From the NCBI RefSeq assembly GCF_016900355.1, contig NZ_JACJKA010000021.1, positions 1 through 59,705 of the forward strand: a stretch of DNA of 59,705 nt. The letters are read 5' to 3'. The translations under genes and the position numbers were made by a program. Under the pieces are notes generated by a model that saw only the letters and a program-made list of their open reading frames with translations, did not search any database and was not told the origin of the DNA. This document shows positions 55,527-59,705 of the stretch, piece by piece. The stretch comes from Bacteroides mediterraneensis. Its GTDB lineage: Bacteria > Bacteroidota > Bacteroidia > Bacteroidales > Bacteroidaceae. How positions within the stretch are numbered: the first letter of the stretch is position 1; every line of letters begins with the position of its first letter.

Positions 55527-56897
55527 TCAAAGCAACGGTGTCATATATAAAGGTAGGTACACAATGCCATCTTCTGTTTTCACATCCTTGTCGTGAAGCA
55601 CGTAGGGTGTGGATAACTGGGAGCCATACTTGGCTATGCACTTTCTCAATGAATTCAGTGTGTAACGTTGCCCGGACTTCACCTCTATGGGGGAAATATT
55701 ATGCCTGCTGGTCGTTACAGGTTTGGCTATCAGGAAATCAATCTCCATGCGGTCATCTGCCGATGTCCGTGAACTGTTGCTGAAGAAATAAAGTTTGTGT
55801 CCTGCCGCACGAAGCATCTGCGCTACGATGTTCTCCACCAGCATACCTTCGTTCACTTCCAGCTTGTCAAACATCAGCTTCCGATAAAGGTCTGCACTTA
55901 CTATTCCCCGCTCGTCGAAAGCATGGCTGATGAGCAGTCCGGTATCGCCCATGTAGCATTTCAGCGTGGTGCGTTCTTCATTCAGTTTCAGCCCGATACT
56001 AGGCTCCGTTGAGTTATAACAGCAGTTAATGATTTTGGCGTCACTTAACCAAAAGAAAGCCTGCGAATAGTCACGCATACGGGCTTCGCTCTGCAAGGCG
56101 GACAAAACAAACTTCTTTTCATGTTTCTGCAACTGTCCCGGTATTTCCTCAAAAATAGCGGCAACTTTGGTTTCCTGATTGTCTGCATATTTGTGAATGT
56201 CATTGCGATAAAGAGCCAATATGTCACGCTTCACCTCATCTACCTTTTCAAAATCCCGCGTTTCCACATATTTGGCGACAGCCTGCGGCATACCCCCGAC
56301 AATCAAGTATTGCCGGAAATAATCCATTGCCCGGCGGTGGAAAGCCTCCATAGGAAGACGTTTGTCAAACCGCATCTGTATGTAAGGCATCAGCATCTCG
56401 TCTCCCATAGCCCACAAAAATTCCTCAAAGTCCATCGGAAACATTTCGATGGCGTGTTCTTCGGAAGGCAGCATAATGTCCTTGACATTCTTCTTAATCG
56501 AAATCAGTGAACCCGTCTCAATGTAATCATAACGTCGGTCCGCCACCAAATGCTTGATGGCTGCACGGGCACGAGGACAAAACTGTACTTCATCGAATAT
56601 GACTAAAGAACGGGCTTCTTCGTCTTTCGTTTGACGTGGAGTAAGCTTCCGCCTGAAGTAAAGCTCCAAATTCATGAAAAGCATGTCGAGGTCATCCAAA
56701 TAAAGGTTGAAAAACTCCATCACTTGCGGATTTACCTTACTGAAATCCACCAAAATGTAAGACGCATATTCCTTACGTGCGAATTCTTCCACGATATAGC
56801 TTTTTCCTATACGTCTGGCTCCTTCTATCAGAAGGGCGGTATCACCTTTATGGTTCTTCTTCCATTCCAACAGTTTATCGTATATCTTTCTTCTCAT
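55527..56897 (-). CDS. AAA ATPase with DUF4143
   Basis: 456 residues. The N-terminal AAA_14 ATPase domain has Walker A LLIEGARRIGKSYIVEEFA (about residues 23-41) and Walker B SLVIFDEVQFCPRA (about 98-111). The C-terminal DUF4143 (about 220-420) has the segment LVENIVAQMLRAAGHKLYFF followed by DDRMEIDFLIAK, a PD-(D/E)xK-like pattern (E-x-D...K with IEVKSGQRYT). This family is common in Bacteroides accessory DNA; the role is unknown. It is the first gene of a two-gene operon with the primase-helicase, with a promoter at 56960-56967. Confidence 0.88.
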   Translation of the reverse strand: MRRKIYDKLLEWKKNHKGDTALLIEGARRIGKSYIVEEFARKEYASYILVDFSKVNPQVMEFFNLYLDDLDMLFMNLELYFRRKLTPRQTKDEEARSLVIFDEVQFCPRARAAIKHLVADRRYDYIETGSLISIKKNVKDIMLPSEEHAIEMFPMDFEEFLWAMGDEMLMPYIQMRFDKRLPMEAFHRRAMDYFRQYLIVGGMPQAVAKYVETRDFEKVDEVKRDILALYRNDIHKYADNQETKVAAIFEEIPGQLQKHEKKFVLSALQSEARMRDYSQAFFWLSDAKIINCCYNSTEPSIGLKLNEERTTLKCYMGDTGLLISHAFDERGIVSADLYRKLMFDKLEVNEGMLVENIVAQMLRAAGHKLYFFSNSSRTSADDRMEIDFLIAKPVTTSRHNISPIEVKSGQRYTLNSLRKCIAKYGSQLSTPYVLHDKDVKTEDGIVYLPLYMTPLL

Positions 56898-56959
56898 AAT
56901 TCACCTATTCACCTTTATTGTCTGATTAATATTTCACGTATTCGAGATTATTATGTCTG

Positions 56960-56967
56960 CAAATATA
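56960..56967 (-). promoter_or_regulatory. -7 element of the DUF4143-primase/helicase operon
   Basis: On the minus strand the sequence reads TATATTTG, 62 bases upstream of the ATPase start. The leader contains a short direct repeat of AGGTGAAT. Confidence 0.55.
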
Positions 56968-57109
56968 CACATTTTCTTGGATTAGAAAGAATTTCAGGAT
57001 GTTTTCATTTCAATTATTCCTTTGATATCGCCACATTGAAAGGCGAACTCATTGTACCACCGATTTACTTCCTCTGAACTCTACTCCTCTAAATCCGCGC
57101 CCCATTGAT

Positions 57110-57154
57110 GAAACTTTTATTTGAAGTTTCGCTGTTGTAAACCTGCACAACAGC
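57110..57154. other. Two adjacent perfect stem-loops
   Basis: GAAACTT (57110-57116) / AAGTTTC (57124-57130) is followed at once by GCTGTTGT (57131-57138) / ACAACAGC (57147-57154). They lie in the gene-free segment between the ATPase operon and the rteB-like gene. Possible mobilisation or attachment DNA; no direct evidence. Confidence 0.6.
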
Positions 57155-57525
57155 ACGACAGCAAACCAGCATATCATTGAAACTATGTTGCTTCCTATCT
57201 GCATTGGATTACTTTCTTGGTTGTCCTGTTCTGTTCATCGTCGATTTTGTAAATCATTGGTTTGCTGAGCTTGTGAACAAGCGAGGATGTATTTGCTCAA
57301 AATAGCATTTCCTTATTGGTCTAATGTCTGTTTTGGCTGTGATTGGCACATATTGACATCCGAATTGGCACTATTGTCTGTTTCTCAAAAGGATGAAAAT
57401 TCGGCTTTGTTCCCTGTAATCTCAATAAGGTGCAGGCTTGCACACCGCCCTATTCCCTTTCTTCTTTTGGGCAGCTTGGGCATCGGGAAACGTGCATTGA
57501 GAGCCGAAATAACAACACTTGTTCA

Positions 57526-57708
57526 AATCCGTTTGCTGACGGATTATTGATTTCACGAGAAATCAGCAAGGTGTCCTTCGAGTTACCCGAAGGCTTTTCG
57601 GTTACTGCCGAAAAGTGGCAGCAGCAAGGTATGTTTTGAGTTACTCAAAACCTTGCGAGTTACTCTCGCAAGCCTTGCCGCCGAGTTGCCTCTCCGAAGT
57701 CGGGCAAC
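57526..57708. repeat. Cluster of short perfect stem-loops downstream of rteB
   Basis: Six consecutive hairpins: AATCCGT/ACGGATT (57526-57545), TGATTTC/GAAATCA (57548-57565), CCTTCG/CGAAGG (57575-57593), CTTTTCGG/CCGAAAAG (57594-57615), TTTTGAG/CTCAAAA (57634-57650) and TTGCGAG/CTCGCAA (57653-57671). A looser GTTGCC/GGCAAC (57685-57708) follows. Loops of four of them contain GTTAC. No T tract follows, so they are not simple terminators. Together with 57110-57154 they are the main content of the 56898-57735 gap; open frames there look non-coding. Confidence 0.85.
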
Positions 57709-57735
57709 CTGTTTCTGACCTGCGGCAATCGTGCC

Positions 57736-59037
57736 TTATTCCTTGTACTTGATGCCGTATTGTTTCATCTTGCCGTATAGTGTGGTGCGCCCGATGCCGA
57801 GCAGTTCAGCAGCCAGCGAGCGGTTGCCGTCCGCCTGTTTCAGAGCACGGATTATCTGCCTCTTTTCCATTTCCACGTTCTTCAAGGACAAGGATGCTTC
57901 TCCCGACAGCAGAGGTTCTTCAAAATTCAGTTTGTCAGCCGTTATCACATCCCCGTCGGTGAACAGCACCGCCGAACGTACAGTTCCTTTCAGTTCTCTC
58001 ACATTGCCGCTCCACGGATGGGCGAGCATCCTCTTCCTTGCCTCCGCGTCAAAGCCTTTCACCTGTTTGCCGAACTCCTTGTTGGCAAGTTCACGGAAGA
58101 ACTCCGCAAGCGGCATGATGTCCTCACAGCACTCACGCAACGGCGGTATGTTCAACGTGTATTCCTTTATCCTGTGGAACAAATCCTGACGGAAACGCTT
58201 TTCGGCGATTGCAGACTGCATATCCTCGTTGGTGGCGGCTATGATGCGCACGTCTGCTGCCTTTTCCTTGTTGCCGCCTATGGGTCTATACCGTTTGGTT
58301 TCCAATGCCCGGAGCATCATCTGTTGTACTTCGGCTGGCAGGTTGCCTATCTCGTCAAGGAACAGCGTACCGCCGTCGGCTTCCTCCCAATAACCTTTCT
58401 GTTTGGCATCCGCACCTGTAAACGCTCCTTTCTCATGTCCGAACAGTGCGGACGCAGCAAGCTCTTTCGACAGTAAGCCGCAGTCTACAGCGACAAAAGG
58501 CTTGCCTGCCCGTTTGCTCATTGTATGTATTTTCTCGGCAATGTGTTCCTTTCCCGTTCCGTTCTCGCCCAGCACCAACACGCTCATGTTGGTTGGTGCG
58601 ACCAATTTTATCTTGTGGCCTATTTCACGGAAAGCCGCACTCTGCCGCTCGTGAATGGGCGTTTCGTGCCGTTCTGTCCTTTTCTGTAAGGTTTTCAGGA
58701 GAGGAAAGAGATTGTCTTCAATTAGCTTCTTCGGGATATAATCCTCCGCACCCGACTTCATCGACCGGACGGCGGTTGGCACTTCGTCATAGTCCGTCAT
58801 GATGATGTAGGGATTGCGTTTCCCTTGTTTGCGAAGTTCATCCAACAGCAAGATGCCGTCACCGTCGTTCAGGCGCAGGTCGGCGAGCACAATATCGTCC
58901 TCGCACATCTTGGCGAACAGTTTGTGTGCCCCGTTGCAAGTGGACGCACTGACGGCTTGGAAACCTTTGCTTTTCAACAGCCTGCATACATAGCCGGAGA
59001 AAGTGAGGTTGTCTTCCACAACAATTATTCTTCCCAT
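57736..59037 (-). CDS. rteB: Sigma-54-type response regulator, RteB-like
   Basis: 433 residues. Receiver domain (about 1-120) with phospho-Asp in DIVLADLRLNDGDG (about residue 53). AAA+ domain (about 140-370) with Walker A LVLGENGTGKEHIAEK, the sigma-54-contacting GAFTGAD loop (about 207), and LFLDEIGNL. Fis-type HTH at the C-terminus (NRSLAAELLGIGRTTLYGKMKQYG). In CTnDOT-family elements RteB, activated by RteA, controls excision and transfer, normally by switching on rteC. Here no rteC follows: downstream are stem-loops and an unrelated operon. The start overlaps the rteA remnant by 13 bases. Confidence 0.9.
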   Translation of the reverse strand: MGRIIVVEDNLTFSGYVCRLLKSKGFQAVSASTCNGAHKLFAKMCEDDIVLADLRLNDGDGILLLDELRKQGKRNPYIIMTDYDEVPTAVRSMKSGAEDYIPKKLIEDNLFPLLKTLQKRTERHETPIHERQSAAFREIGHKIKLVAPTNMSVLVLGENGTGKEHIAEKIHTMSKRAGKPFVAVDCGLLSKELAASALFGHEKGAFTGADAKQKGYWEEADGGTLFLDEIGNLPAEVQQMMLRALETKRYRPIGGNKEKAADVRIIAATNEDMQSAIAEKRFRQDLFHRIKEYTLNIPPLRECCEDIMPLAEFFRELANKEFGKQVKGFDAEARKRMLAHPWSGNVRELKGTVRSAVLFTDGDVITADKLNFEEPLLSGEASLSLKNVEMEKRQIIRALKQADGNRSLAAELLGIGRTTLYGKMKQYGIKYKE

Positions 59038-59590
59038 CGTTTCGCTTCCTTTCTTGCCAAGTCCACAATCATTTTACCTTGTGCCAATACAGCATTAACT
59101 GCATGTGTTATCTCTCCGTCCGTTGGACTATCGCTGTGAATTACGGCATATAATTCCTGCAACGGCTGTTCCGCTTTCATCAGCATCCATGAACTTCTGA
59201 GGTGGTGTACCCAGCCATCCAATGCCTCCATGTTTTTCTCTTTCGCCGCGTTCTGCACTTCATCCATTTCTTTCTCCGTTTCCGTTACCAACCGTTCCAA
59301 TGTATGTCGCCTGTCGCCAAAGGTGAGTAAAGCCGAGAAGTCGAGCAGTTGTCTATGCTCTTTATTGGCATATTGGCTTACTACATTCAGTAGTTCGGCA
59401 ATGGAGAACGGTTTACCGAGCATGGCGGTGAACCCTGCCGATTTCAGTTCTTCCTCCGTGATGAACCCTGCCGCCGTTACAGCCACAATTGGAATCGTGC
59501 GTGAGTTGCCGATGTCGGATGTGCGTAAGAGTTCCAGCACTTCGTAACCATTCATGTCAGGCATCTTCAAATCGGTTATTAACGTGAGTT
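59025..59590 (-). pseudogene. rteA: 3' remnant of an RteA-like hybrid sensor kinase
   Basis: The frame encodes the end of a hybrid kinase: second half of a receiver domain starting at LITDLKMPDMNGYEVLELLR, with phospho-Asp, the conserved Thr region VAVTAAG and Lys in LGKPFS, then an HPt-like helical domain (HHLRSSWMLM). The upstream kinase core is missing. Moving upstream, the frame loses similarity at about 59571-59590 and meets an in-frame stop at 59601-59603. The gene is therefore cut, and the downstream rteB has probably lost its cognate sensor. Confidence 0.82.
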
Positions 59591-59600
59591 CGATATAAAA

Positions 59601-59705
59601 TTAGAAAATAGACAGTTGTCCGTCATTGACAAAGTTTACATCAATGGCGGGCTTCTTTTCAAAAAAGCAATATGCTGCTATAGCCGACAAAGAGTTGGCT
59701 ATAAA
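59601..59705 (-). CDS. C-terminal fragment of an unidentified ORF, possibly a transposase
   Basis: The minus-strand frame is open from the window edge to a TAA at 59601-59603, giving 34 residues that end in DGQLSIF. The abrupt break in rteA next to it suggests the end of an insertion sequence, with its terminal inverted repeat beginning near 59584 (CGTGAGTTCGAT). The family cannot be assigned from so short a piece. Confidence 0.4.
   Translation of the reverse strand, partial: FIANSLSAIAAYCFFEKKPAIDVNFVNDGQLSIF

Noticed and set aside
57287..57639. Small plus-strand protein genes in the rteB-ATPase gap
   Set aside because: The frames have odd composition, no homology I recognise, and one ends within the stem-loop cluster.

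Overview
The window looks like a chromosome segment from a gut member of the Bacteroidaceae (Bacteroides/Phocaeicola type). The evidence is the gene set (hybrid two-component regulator, BtuB/BtuG vitamin B12 locus, AsnA, GGGtGRT protein, M64 peptidase, IntDOT-type integrase, RteA/RteB) and the many Bacteroidetes-type promoters with a TAnnTTTG -7 element. No rRNA or tRNA gene was seen.

About 1-51 kb is chromosomal backbone. From the left it carries: a threonine/serine exporter divergent from a YgbA-like protein; a complete RND efflux operon (adaptor, pump, outer-membrane channel); a GNAT enzyme and an M64 peptidase; an operon of a 5'-nucleotidase-like enzyme, a small His-rich membrane protein and a TonB-dependent receptor; tex-nudC-PBP1; and pgk. 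Next come a hybrid two-component regulator placed directly upstream of a split chromate transporter pair, and a compact ParB-like / PAPS-reductase-like (IbrB/IbrA-like) / acetyltransferase-like cassette. A vitamin B12 uptake operon follows (cobalamin riboswitch, btuB, btuG-like, btuF, btuC, btuD). The backbone continues with a K+/H+ antiporter, ppk1, a YfcE-like phosphodiesterase, rfbB and asnA, then a Yip1-smpB-metH-ung operon, a lipoprotein, a DMP19 protein, and a highly codon-biased pair of an IscU-like scaffold and the GGGtGRT protein. The B12 importer and the B12-dependent methionine synthase fit together metabolically.

From about 51.1 kb to the right end the sequence is accessory and looks like a decayed or rearranged CTnDOT-family integrative conjugative element. 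It has a frameshifted tyrosine integrase, a two-gene operon of a DUF4143 ATPase and a TOTE-type primase-helicase with a degenerate PLD-like tail, an 838-base gene-free segment packed with stem-loops, a complete RteB-like sigma-54 activator, and an rteA remnant that is cut off at its receiver domain by unrelated sequence, probably an insertion sequence running off the window.

The most unusual observation is in intergenic DNA. Two loci about 27 kb apart (19980-20105 and 47382-47507) each hold six 16-bp imperfect palindromes repeated at an exact 22-bp period. A third locus (35860-35937) holds four units of a different palindrome at an exact 21-bp period. These look like helically phased arrays and none of the annotated features explains them.
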